Source: Prevotella sp. UBA4339
GTDB lineage: Bacteria > Bacteroidota > Bacteroidia > Bacteroidales > Bacteroidaceae
Length of the DNA stretch: 15,262 bases
NCBI GenBank assembly: GCA_002393725.1
Contig: DGTJ01000115.1
Span: 1-15,262 of the forward strand
Reading direction: 5' to 3'
This document shows, piece after piece, positions 1 to 6,645 of the stretch; the stretch's first letter is position 1; each line of letters starts with the position of its first letter. The notes beneath the pieces are model-generated. The model saw only the letters and a program-made list of their open reading frames with translations. It did no database searches and was not told the origin of the DNA. The translations under genes were made by a program, and so were the position numbers.

Positions 1-3000
1 GACTCCTCCGAACCATTGAGGAGGAGTTCGTTGCGCTGCCGACTGAGTTTCTGGTACTCCAGGCTTTCTGTGCTATATATCAGCATACGGCGCTCGATGC
101 CCTCCAGCTGGATGCGCTCCTGCTCATCCACGTAGTCACAGTACAGGATACGGCCCATAGCATAGCGGTGGGTCAGTTCTGCCAGCTGTCTTTCTGTCTC
201 GGCCTTGGCAGCATCGTTGGCCTTTCGTTCACGCTCCTGGCGGTCCTTGTCTTCTGCCGACTCTTGTTTAGCCCCGGCCTTAGCGTTGGTGAATATTTCC
301 AGTTTATCCTCTGCCTCCTTTACCTTCTTCGCAGCATCCTCAATAGCAGCTGAAGTGGCATTGGCATCTTCGCGCAGTCCTTTCAGTTTTTCCCTGCGTT
401 CCTTCAGCTGCTGTTCCCAGAACTTCTTGGTGTCATTATTCTGAGTATTGTCCTGCTGCTGATAAGAAGGGTCTGTGGGGGGGAGATAGATTGTGAACGT
501 AGGCTTCTGGTCATCTACACCCAACAGTTCGGGGTAGGCATCATAGATGGCCTTTCGTTTCTTTCCGGCATCCTCCAGTACTTTATTATTTTCTTCCAGC
601 TGGCTGCGCAGCTCGTCAGTCCTGGTCTTGCCATACACACCGCCTGTATTCATAGACAGCTCGGCATCCTCTGCCAGAGCATCAGGCAGTTGCCTCTGAG
701 CGTCTGCGATAGCCACACTGGCTTCTGCAACCTCTTTTCCGATTTCAGCCAGCATCTCTTTAGCACCTTCTATCTCATACTTTCGTGCCAATGACCTAAG
801 ATAGTCATCGAGAGCTTTCTTGTTTTCACGGTATTTGCCCGTTGTCTCATCGAGCAGGCCATTATATCCCGGTATGATTCTGTTCAGCTCCTCGATGGCT
901 TTCTTGCGGTTTTCCAGACTGGAGAACTCGCTTCTTGCCGTCTGTATCAGGATGTCGAGCTTTGCCTGTTCCTCGCCCATGCGCGAGGCTGCGTCTTTTC
1001 TGATCCTGTTCAGGGCAGCAGTCTCAACCGAGACTAGCTTGTTTTTCGATGCGAGATCTGCCATCAGTGCTACCACGGTAGCGATTGCAGTGGCAACCAA
1101 GGCGTAAGGATGGCGGCTTAGCAAGGCGAACAGTTGCTTTGTTCCCTTGATAAGCACATTATTGACGAATGCCGTATATCTCATGACAATCAGCCGTTTG
1201 TTCTCGGCGATGGTCAGTGTTATGACAGCGGCTGTAAGTGTCGTCAGCGTTTTTGTGTAGCTGCCTGCAAAATTGATGATTGTATTCAGTACCTTGACAA
1301 TCATACCTGTAGTGCTGATGGTGGCACTTGCCACTGGCAGCAATTTCTCACCCAGTTCTATTCTCAGGTCGTTGAAGGCCTTTCGTGTTTTCTCGAGCTG
1401 AGCCTGATACGTTTTATTCTGCACGTTGAACTCGTCGATGACACTTGTGCCTTTCTCGTAGGCTGCTGTTGCCAGTTCCTGATGTCGCCGCACGTCATCA
1501 ATCTTGCTCGACAGCGTGGAGAGCACACCGATGGCACGTGTACCGTCAAGCCCCATCTGTTCAAAGAGCGGTGCCAGTTCAGTGAACCCGCCTTTCTTGT
1601 TCATTGTTTCAAAGAACTGCATGAGTGCCTGGTTCATGTCGGTCTTTACCAACTGTGCGAATTCTTCGACATTCTTTCCTGCTATGCGGGCAAAGATCTC
1701 GGAGTCGGTGGTCATCTTGGTGATGATCTGTGAGAGTGCAGTGGCAGCCATCTCGTCCTTCTGCATGTTCTCGTCCATGGCGGCGCCAAGCCCTAGTATC
1801 TGTGCTTGTGTCATGCCCGCCTGTATGCCGATGCCGGAGAGTCGTGCAGCGAAGTCAACGAGGTAGCCAGCCCCTGCCGCCGAGTTCTGTGCCAGCTCGT
1901 TGACAGCGGAGCCTGTGGCGAGCATGGCCTGCCGGAGTCCCTTTTTGTCATCCTCTCCGAAGGCCATCGCCAGTTTGCCGATGGCATCCACGGCACCCTT
2001 TCCAAGGTCATCACCCAAGGCTACGTTGATTTTGTCGGCTGCATCGACGAATTCCAGTACTTTTTCTGTCGATGTGATTCCCAGCCGTCCGGCAGAGCCA
2101 GCCAGCTGATTCAGCTCTTCACGCGGTGTTCGGGTGTCAATCTGTTTGAACGTTTCGTTCATCCGTTCCACCTCACCGATGGTCTGGCCGGTATATTTGC
2201 GCACATTGTTCATTTCCTGGTCCATCTCGGCAAAGGCTTCCACACTGCCTTTTACTATGTCACGTAGTCCGGAATATGCGGCCAGTGTCTGGGTGATGGC
2301 ACCCCAGTTTTTGTTCAGGAAGTTCATGCTACGGGCGAAAAAATTTTCTTTTTTTTCGTCCGGCTTCTGCATATCCTGAACTTTTTTCAGTTCTGCATTC
2401 AGCAGTTTCAGTTTTTCTGTCAGCTGCTCAACGCTATTCCCAGTGCGCTCTGTATCTTGGATCTGCTCTTTGAGTGCTTTGATGGAAAATTCCAAATCGC
2501 GAATACTGGCCGTACTCAGGTTCTTCAGCGTTCTGTCGATAAGTTCCATTTCGTCAGCCACCACCTTCTCATCTTTGTGTATGGCCTTCATTGTCTGGTT
2601 GTACTGAGCTGCCGTAGTTACCACCTTACGCTCATGAGCATCAATCTCAGACAATTTCTCCCTAATCTTATCAAGACTTGTGGCAGCACCATTGTACTCC
2701 AAAGTTCCTTGACCTGCACTTTCCTTGATACTCTTGGCAGTCTGCTCAGCAAGTTTCAACTGTTTCAGCGATGCCGTGTCGATATTTTCCACCGTCTGTC
2801 TCACAAACTCCGCTTCAGCGCGTGTCTGTGCAAACGTCTTGGTGGCACCTTCAGCCTCCAGTTGAAGTTTCTCAAAAGCCTTTGTAGCCTTGATATTCTC
2901 CAGCTCTTGCGTCACCTGGTCGAGCATACCATTCAGCTGCTCATAGAAATGGCTGTCGTGTGGCACCTCTTTTGAAAGGCGAAGGAGACTTCTTTGGGCT

Positions 3001-3269
3001 TCCTCTATGCGGTCAACGGAAGCGGATTGAAGATCATTCAACGTGCCGATGGTACGTGCCACTTCACTATCGTATTTCTTCAGTTCCTTCTCTGCCTCGC
3101 TCAGTTCCTTCCGGATGGCAGCGATAAAACTTCTGCCCATCTTTTTCTCCTTTGCTTCAGCCAGGTCGCTTTTCCACGACTCCACTTTTCTACGCAATTC
3201 ATCCAGATTGCGCTTTGCCTGCTCACTGTTGAGCTCAATGACGGTTGTATATTTCTCTGTTGTAGCCAT
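1..3269 (-). CDS. Phage tail tape measure protein, partial (C-terminus outside window)
   Basis: This protein sets tail length and helps DNA pass through the tail tube at injection. The frame is open from ATG at 3267-3269 to the window edge, giving 1089 codons with no stop. Residues about 20-330 are charged, heptad-like coiled coil. Residues about 345-600 match the TP901-type tape measure core, with stretches such as AEMDQEMNNVRKYTGQTIGE, AGSAGRLGI and KLAMAFG. Hydrophobic segments follow at about 645-690 and 712-735, then further coiled coil rich in Lys and Glu. This layout is characteristic of tape measure proteins, and the length is normal even when truncated. The start is the only ATG at the head of the coiled coil, directly after a stem-loop with a T-run and a -7 box. 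The gene lies downstream of lysis and toxin-antitoxin genes, an unusual position. Family assignment is from recognition, not a search. Confidence 0.93.
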   Translation of the reverse strand, partial: MATTEKYTTVIELNSEQAKRNLDELRRKVESWKSDLAEAKEKKMGRSFIAAIRKELSEAEKELKKYDSEVARTIGTLNDLQSASVDRIEEAQRSLLRLSKEVPHDSHFYEQLNGMLDQVTQELENIKATKAFEKLQLEAEGATKTFAQTRAEAEFVRQTVENIDTASLKQLKLAEQTAKSIKESAGQGTLEYNGAATSLDKIREKLSEIDAHERKVVTTAAQYNQTMKAIHKDEKVVADEMELIDRTLKNLSTASIRDLEFSIKALKEQIQDTERTGNSVEQLTEKLKLLNAELKKVQDMQKPDEKKENFFARSMNFLNKNWGAITQTLAAYSGLRDIVKGSVEAFAEMDQEMNNVRKYTGQTIGEVERMNETFKQIDTRTPREELNQLAGSAGRLGITSTEKVLEFVDAADKINVALGDDLGKGAVDAIGKLAMAFGEDDKKGLRQAMLATGSAVNELAQNSAAGAGYLVDFAARLSGIGIQAGMTQAQILGLGAAMDENMQKDEMAATALSQIITKMTTDSEIFARIAGKNVEEFAQLVKTDMNQALMQFFETMNKKGGFTELAPLFEQMGLDGTRAIGVLSTLSSKIDDVRRHQELATAAYEKGTSVIDEFNVQNKTYQAQLEKTRKAFNDLRIELGEKLLPVASATISTTGMIVKVLNTIINFAGSYTKTLTTLTAAVITLTIAENKRLIVMRYTAFVNNVLIKGTKQLFALLSRHPYALVATAIATVVALMADLASKNKLVSVETAALNRIRKDAASRMGEEQAKLDILIQTARSEFSSLENRKKAIEELNRIIPGYNGLLDETTGKYRENKKALDDYLRSLARKYEIEGAKEMLAEIGKEVAEASVAIADAQRQLPDALAEDAELSMNTGGVYGKTRTDELRSQLEENNKVLEDAGKKRKAIYDAYPELLGVDDQKPTFTIYLPPTDPSYQQQDNTQNNDTKKFWEQQLKERREKLKGLREDANATSAAIEDAAKKVKEAEDKLEIFTNAKAGAKQESAEDKDRQERERKANDAAKAETERQLAELTHRYAMGRILYCDYVDEQERIQLEGIERRMLIYSTESLEYQKLSRQRNELLLNGSEE

Positions 3270-3310
3270 AAAAAACGGGTGCTAACTTTTCTGCAAAGTT
3301 AACACCCGTT
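3270..3310 (-). terminator. Long stem-loop with T-run abutting the tape measure start
   Basis: On the minus strand, arms 3303-3310 and 3274-3281 (AACGGGTG/CACCCGTT) and inner arms 3295-3301 and 3283-3289 pair with one internal mismatch around a 5-nt loop, followed by six T at 3275-3270. This is the form of an intrinsic terminator and would end transcription from the 60-aa gene. The T-run touches the ATG of the tape measure gene, and the stem also contains a -7 promoter box. Terminator function is inferred. Confidence 0.7.
3294..3301 (-). promoter_or_regulatory. Candidate Bacteroidetes -7 box (TAACTTTG) for the tape measure gene
   Basis: TAACTTTG matches the TAnnTTTG -7 consensus of the Bacteroidetes primary sigma factor. 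A T-rich run about 19 bases upstream could be a weak -33 element. Transcription would begin around 3287, leaving a leader of about 18 nt before the ATG at 3269. The box lies inside the terminator-like stem. Confidence 0.5.
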
Positions 3311-3335
3311 CCCATATAGTAAAAATACGCTATAA

Positions 3336-3518
3336 TCAGTCGTGATTGCTCAAGCGGTTCTGGTACCGCTCGTATTCAGAGGACTTTTCACCTATCTCTC
3401 TGTAGATGTCGTAGATAGATTTTTCCTCTTTCTTGGAGGAATCGCTGCCTTTCAGGGCGAAATAGATGAAAACACCTACCACCACTACAGCTGCCATTAT
3501 CGGTTCAATCGTTATCAT
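3336..3518 (-). CDS. Small single-pass membrane protein, unknown function
   Basis: A 60-aa protein with an N-terminal hydrophobic helix at about residues 7-24 (IMAAVVVVGVFIYFAL) and a charged tail rich in Lys, Glu and Tyr. The topology suggests a bitopic inner-membrane protein with a cytoplasmic tail. It lies between the HicB terminator and the stem-loop before the tape measure gene, and its leader is A/T-rich as in Bacteroidetes. I see no convincing promoter directly upstream. I do not recognise a family. A lysis or superinfection-exclusion role is possible from size and topology, but nothing in the sequence proves it. Confidence 0.6.
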   Translation of the reverse strand: MITIEPIMAAVVVVGVFIYFALKGSDSSKKEEKSIYDIYREIGEKSSEYERYQNRLSNHD

Positions 3519-3545
3519 TATATCTTGTTATTTGTTGTTTTCTTA

Positions 3546-3578
3546 GAAAAGTCCCCCGATGCTCCCGCACAGGGGGAT
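3546..3578 (-). terminator. Intrinsic terminator after hicB
   Basis: On the minus strand, TCCCCC (3577-3572) pairs with GGGGGA (3557-3552) across a 14-nt loop and is followed by CTTTTCT. It begins about 10 bases after the HicB stop codon at 3589. Confidence 0.7.
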
Positions 3579-3588
3579 TTGAGTGATC

Positions 3589-4020
3589 TTAAATGTATTG
3601 TGGAACCGGCCTATCTATCAGAAGGCCAGCAGCAATATCCTTTCTATAATTATCTACGGCCGCCCTAATTTTGTCAATAGTAGCCTTTGTCGGTGATTTC
3701 AGGCCGCAGGCATACTGCCTGAGCAGTGAGGCGTTCATGCCGGCATATTCGGCAAAAGCAGATACATTGATAAGGTAATAGCTGAAGAACGCTCCGATGT
3801 CGAAGATGAATTCAAATTCAAGTTCTGGAGTCTCCTTGTCTTCAGTTTGGCAGAATTGTTTTTCCTCCTCATAGCATTCGTAAAAGTTGCTGATGGCCTT
3901 ACGGGCAGTCTTCCCGTCGCCATGAAGGCCGGTGAGACCATCGTGCGCTCCCACCATAAAGCAAGCGAACATATCCTTGCCAGTCTCTACGATTACTTGT
4001 ATTTTCTTTGCCATACTCAT
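3589..4020 (-). CDS. hicB: HicB-family antitoxin
   Basis: HicB binds and neutralises HicA and represses the operon. The N-terminal part (about residues 4-60: KIQVIVETGKDMFACFM, then a glycine-rich turn and GKTARKAISNFYECYEE) has the RNase H-like HicB fold pattern. Residues about 86-122 (NVSAFAEYAGMNASLLRQYA, then GLKSPTKATIDKIRAAV) form a Cro/XRE-type helix-turn-helix, the usual HicB DNA-binding tail. At 143 aa the length fits the family. It lies 58 nt after the HicA stop, in the toxin-first order common in hicAB. The start could be Met1 (4020) or Met3 (4014). An inverted repeat upstream of hicA is the likely operator. A terminator follows directly. Confidence 0.85.
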   Translation of the reverse strand: MSMAKKIQVIVETGKDMFACFMVGAHDGLTGLHGDGKTARKAISNFYECYEEEKQFCQTEDKETPELEFEFIFDIGAFFSYYLINVSAFAEYAGMNASLLRQYACGLKSPTKATIDKIRAAVDNYRKDIAAGLLIDRPVPQYI

Positions 4021-4078
4021 ATTCCATTAAAAAGTGATCGTCAAAGTATCTCGAATTTTACGGAAGAGGAACACGGGC

Positions 4079-4261
4079 CTAAAGCCCGAGTTCCTGATAG
4101 ATAGTCTTCAAAGTGCCTATTGGCACTTCTTCCGTTCCATGCCTTCCAACCCAAGTGGATTTGCCGTTTCCGGGATTCATCCACTTATCGTGACCGGCAC
4201 CATGATGAAGTAGGAAGCATCCTGCTTTCCTTAACTTCCTGTACAACTCGTTGTACTTCAT
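4079..4261 (-). CDS. hicA: HicA-family mRNA interferase toxin
   Basis: HicA is a small dsRBD-fold ribonuclease that cleaves mRNA when not bound by HicB. This 60-aa protein has the family pattern: YNELYRKLRKAGCFLLHHG at the N-terminus, then GAGHDKWMNP with the expected catalytic His near residue 24, then VGRHGTEEVPIGTLKTIYQE and the closing GL. The length is typical. It is the first gene of a two-gene unit with hicB, with its own -7 box and an inverted repeat upstream, so it appears to be transcribed independently of the phage late operon. Confidence 0.9.
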   Translation of the reverse strand: MKYNELYRKLRKAGCFLLHHGAGHDKWMNPGNGKSTWVGRHGTEEVPIGTLKTIYQELGL

Positions 4262-4302
4262 GTCTCAATACATTTTAGATCACTTTGTCATTTCTGACGA
4301 TG

Positions 4303-4310
4303 CAAAGGTA
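4303..4310 (-). promoter_or_regulatory. hicAB promoter -7 box (TACCTTTG)
   Basis: TACCTTTG matches TAnnTTTG and lies about 42 bases before the hicA ATG at 4261. I see no strong -33 TTTG about 20 bases upstream. That region falls between the arms of the inverted repeat at 4312-4353. Confidence 0.6.
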
Positions 4311-4311
4311 A

Positions 4312-4353
4312 CAAAAAAGTTATTAACCGCCACATCTTTCAGTAACTTTTTTG
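4312..4353. promoter_or_regulatory. 11-bp inverted repeat, probable HicB operator
   Basis: CAAAAAAGTTA (4312-4322) is the exact reverse complement of TAACTTTTTTG (4343-4353). The arm centres are 31 bp apart, about three helical turns. The repeat begins one base upstream of the -7 box and spans the -33 region, the expected place for autorepression by the HTH domain of HicB. Confidence 0.6.
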
Positions 4354-4386
4354 CAACCGTCTTAAACATTTAACACTTATGAGCAT

Positions 4387-4418
4387 AAAAAGAGGCTGAG
4401 AAGTCTACCTTTCAGCCT
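4387..4418 (-). terminator. Intrinsic terminator ending the late/lysis operon
   Basis: On the minus strand AGGCTGA (4418-4412) pairs with TCAGCCT (4399-4393) and is followed by CTTTTT (to 4387). The upstream arm lies in the last codons of the 190-aa gene, and its TAG stop (4407-4405) is in the loop. Confidence 0.8.
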
Positions 4419-4977
4419 TGATATATTTATTATATGTTACTCGCGAGTGAGGATTAAAGTTTACGATTTTGAGTCGATATCCCTTCGTGCCCCACTTCCA
4501 CCAAAGGAAGTGGTGGCGGTACTCGCGGTACACCACGGTACTCAGTGAGTCGCGGATATTGTAGTAGAAGGTGGTGTCCTTGAGCTGCAGAGAGAGGTCG
4601 GCCCACTGGTCGCTGTAGTAGAAGCAACTGTCGCGTGGCTGGTACTGCGCTGGAACCGTGTCGCTGGTCTCGAGTGTAGTGGTCTGCATGGCCTCCAGCT
4701 GCTGGATTTTCAGTTGCAGTTCCTTGATGAGCTGTCGGTCGGCGGCCAAGGCCTCCTTCATTTTCTTCGGCACCACCTCCACAACGGTCTGTGTCACCAC
4801 CTCGATAGAGTCGTGGATGGTGTCACGCTGCAGTGGAATCTGAGCGTGTGCCAGTTCCACACCCATACGGGCAACATCATCTTCGAGTTTTACGACTTGG
4901 CTGCGGTAGTGAAAAGCGAAAAACATTGAGATAACGGCAAACGGAACTGTATAGATAATGATAAGATCTTTTTTCAT
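4405..4977 (-). CDS. Membrane-anchored coiled-coil protein, spanin-like (possibly DUF6549 type)
   Basis: A 190-aa protein with an N-terminal transmembrane helix (residues about 4-22), a short coiled coil, and a second helix at about 74-98 (EALAADRQLIKELQLKIQQL). It ends in a Trp/Tyr-rich, basic C-terminal domain with HHFLWWKWGTKGY. The start overlaps the endolysin stop by 4 bp (ATGA), so the two are probably translationally coupled. Third position in a holin, endolysin, membrane-protein cassette, with N-in topology and periplasmic coiled coil, fits an inner-membrane spanin (Rz-like). I recall similar Bacteroidales prophage proteins annotated DUF6549, but I cannot verify this. No lipobox partner gene is visible. 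The cassette ends in a terminator overlapping the stop. Confidence 0.6.
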   Translation of the reverse strand: MKKDLIIIYTVPFAVISMFFAFHYRSQVVKLEDDVARMGVELAHAQIPLQRDTIHDSIEVVTQTVVEVVPKKMKEALAADRQLIKELQLKIQQLEAMQTTTLETSDTVPAQYQPRDSCFYYSDQWADLSLQLKDTTFYYNIRDSLSTVVYREYRHHFLWWKWGTKGYRLKIVNFNPHSRVTYNKYIKAER

Positions 4978-5684
4978 AACGATTCAATAAATTTGATGAT
5001 ACCTTCAACGATGGTTCTTGTGATGGCCTGCCTGCCCTCGTCGCTGAGCAGGAAGGCCACGTCGTGTTTGTTGTCCTGGAACATCGCTTCAATCAGCACA
5101 GTAGGGCAAGATGTCTTGCGTAAGACAAAATATCCAGCCTCCCAGTCTCGGTCTCCGTCGCTGCGATCCATTCGGATGGGCTGCTGCTTCTCGCCATAAC
5201 GTCCTTTTCTCTTCAGTTCGGCAAACGTGGCCTTATATCCGGCCAGGTTCTGTTCGGCAGCATCGTAGATGCACTCTGCCAGCTGGTCACTTCTGGTCGT
5301 ACCTTTTGACGTCCATACAGAAAAGCCTCCAGCAGTGTGCCATTTCCCGTCGGCCCCGGCAGCATCGTTGTGCAGTGACACGTAGATGACGTTTTTCATG
5401 CCGTATCTCTGGCACAAGCTGTTCACGAAGTTTACCCGCCATGCCAGTTCACGTTCTTGTTCTTTGTGCCAGTCTGTGCTGCGCCACTCCTTTCGTGGCT
5501 CCATCGGCAGATAGTCTATGAAAGAGCGTATGCCATAGCTCTTCAAGATGGCATCTACCTCCAAAAGGACTTCGCGTGAATAGCGAGGTTCACGGAATCG
5601 GCCATCTGGAGAACCTTTGCCTGGTGTAAATTCCTCATGGGCAGTCCCCAATGCCACGGTAATTTCATCTTTCTCCATCGACAT
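4974..5684 (-). CDS. N-acetylmuramoyl-L-alanine amidase endolysin (Amidase_3)
   Basis: This enzyme cleaves the amide bond between MurNAc and the stem peptide of peptidoglycan to release progeny phage. The zinc-site residues of Amidase_3 are in order: His16 in TAHEEFTPGKGSPDGRF, Glu32 in REPRYSRE, His105 in YVSLHNDAA, and catalytic Glu199 in PTVLIEAMFQDN. At 236 aa it is a single catalytic domain without a separate wall-binding domain. I see no signal peptide, so export presumably depends on the holin encoded just upstream. The start overlaps the holin gene by 20 bp if Met1 is used, or 14 bp if Met3 (5678) is used. The next gene overlaps its stop by 4 bp. Confidence 0.93.
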   Translation of the reverse strand: MSMEKDEITVALGTAHEEFTPGKGSPDGRFREPRYSREVLLEVDAILKSYGIRSFIDYLPMEPRKEWRSTDWHKEQERELAWRVNFVNSLCQRYGMKNVIYVSLHNDAAGADGKWHTAGGFSVWTSKGTTRSDQLAECIYDAAEQNLAGYKATFAELKRKGRYGEKQQPIRMDRSDGDRDWEAGYFVLRKTSCPTVLIEAMFQDNKHDVAFLLSDEGRQAITRTIVEGIIKFIESL

Positions 5685-6141
5685 TTCTCCCTTTGATATT
5701 CATGTAGTCGGCCAGGAACGGAATGCGCTCGATGAACTTGAACCGCATTACGTAGTAGATGAACGACACCACGCTCCACGGTGCTGTCCCCTCTCGGAAG
5801 ATCTGCTTCAGGTTCTTCAGCACGTTGGTGGAGTAGAAGTAGATGATGGTGTAGGTAATGAAGCTCACACACTGCAGCGCGCCCACCAGTTCACCTTTTA
5901 GTCGCCCGATGGCATAGATGGCCGTGCAGAGGATGAAGAACACAGTGGCCTCGCCGATGCAGCGGAAGGCTTTTTTCAGCGAAAAGTCCTCGCCCTTGGC
6001 AATCATGCCCGAGAGATAGCCGAAGACAAAGTTGAGGAAAAAGATGAGGAACAGGCTCCACAGCTCTCCCTCGATGGGCTTCAGATAAGCCAGCACAGCC
6101 ATGAATATGCCGACAATCACGTTTTTAACTTGCTCAATCAT
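5665..6141 (-). CDS. Phage holin (Phage_holin_4 / toxin-secretion holin type)
   Basis: A 158-aa protein with four hydrophobic segments at about residues 8-20, 28-47, 65-80 and 84-105 and a basic C-terminal tail. The pattern LWSLFLIFFLNFVFGYLSG followed by a charged GEDFSLKKAF loop is typical of the Phage_holin_4 family seen across Bacteroidales prophages. It would form the membrane lesion that triggers endolysin access to the wall. It is the first gene of the lysis cassette, with a -7 box about 23 bases before the ATG and a terminator for the previous unit just upstream. It overlaps the amidase gene. Confidence 0.87.
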   Translation of the reverse strand: MIEQVKNVIVGIFMAVLAYLKPIEGELWSLFLIFFLNFVFGYLSGMIAKGEDFSLKKAFRCIGEATVFFILCTAIYAIGRLKGELVGALQCVSFITYTIIYFYSTNVLKNLKQIFREGTAPWSVVSFIYYVMRFKFIERIPFLADYMNIKGRNVDGER

Positions 6142-6163
6142 AACTTTAATATTTTAGACAGTG

Positions 6164-6171
6164 CAAAAGTA
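6164..6171 (-). promoter_or_regulatory. Candidate lysis-cassette promoter -7 box (TACTTTTG)
   Basis: TACTTTTG fits TAnnTTTG and lies 22 bases upstream of the holin ATG (6141). It follows the terminator at 6191-6231, so the lysis genes could start transcription separately from the DGR genes. The -33 region is only a T-run and is weak. Confidence 0.5.
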
Positions 6172-6190
6172 AACAGAAACGTGCAGGCAT

Positions 6191-6231
6191 AAAAATACAC
6201 TGCCATGCCGCTGATGGGCGACGTGGCAGTG
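6191..6231 (-). terminator. Intrinsic terminator closing the DGR unit
   Basis: On the minus strand CACTGCCA (6231-6224) pairs exactly with TGGCAGTG (6205-6198), with one G-U and one G-C pair extending inward, and is followed by TATTTTTA. It lies about 20 bases after the stop of the 130-aa gene. Confidence 0.75.
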
Positions 6232-6252
6232 CAAAAATAGAATAGGACGAGG

Positions 6253-6645
6253 TCAGCCCAGCACCCACCTCTTGGCGGTGGCTACGGCATACTGGCACCA
6301 GGTGTTGTATTCCTCATACTCCTGGGCATTCTCGGCATAGTCGCCATTGATGGCATGGCGCTGGATGGCCAATTCCTGACTCTCAGAGTAGCGGCTGCGG
6401 ATGATGGCGTTGGCCACATCGCCGTAGTCGCTCTGGTTGTCGCATTTCATCACTGTGCCGCCATCGGTCTCAGTACCGGTGTAGGCATAGGCAGTAGGCC
6501 AAGGCTCCGGCACGTCTTCACCTTCTGTCTGCTGCGCTGGCTGGTAATTGTTCAACACTTCCTCATTGAGGTAACCGATAATGTGCTCTTCGTCGTATCT
6601 CTGATACGTGCGAGGCTGTTGATAAACATGTCTGTTCATATTCAA
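6253..6645 (-). CDS. Unknown 130-aa protein co-encoded with the DGR reverse transcriptase
   Basis: The ATG overlaps the stop codon of the reverse transcriptase by 4 bp (ATGA), and the gene is the last before the terminator at 6191-6231, so it shares the RT transcript and is probably translationally coupled. The N-terminal half is Tyr/Gln/Glu-rich and looks disordered. The C-terminal half (about residues 68-130: DYGDVANAIIRSRYSESQEL, then AIQRHAINGD and EYEEYNTWCQYAVATAKRW) is predicted mostly helical. I recall this type of C-terminal region from small Bacteroidales prophage tail-region proteins but cannot name a family. The position would suit a DGR accessory factor. However, the sequence does not show the basic helical barrel pattern I would expect of Avd, so function is open. 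Met3 (6639) is an alternative start. Confidence 0.75.
   Translation of the reverse strand: MNMNRHVYQQPRTYQRYDEEHIIGYLNEEVLNNYQPAQQTEGEDVPEPWPTAYAYTGTETDGGTVMKCDNQSDYGDVANAIIRSRYSESQELAIQRHAINGDYAENAQEYEEYNTWCQYAVATAKRWVLG

Noticed and set aside
477..483. Run of seven G (plus strand) in the tape measure gene as a slippage site
   Set aside because: It encodes a Leu-Pro-Pro stretch with the frame continuing well on both sides, is shorter than the G9 run in the RT gene, and lies at no domain boundary that I can define.
1134..1733. Long plus-strand open frame (199 codons) inside the tape measure gene
   Set aside because: The antisense tape measure frame is open over more than 3 kb with clear family features. 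This frame is Cys/His-rich with no recognisable domain and is typical of a shadow frame.
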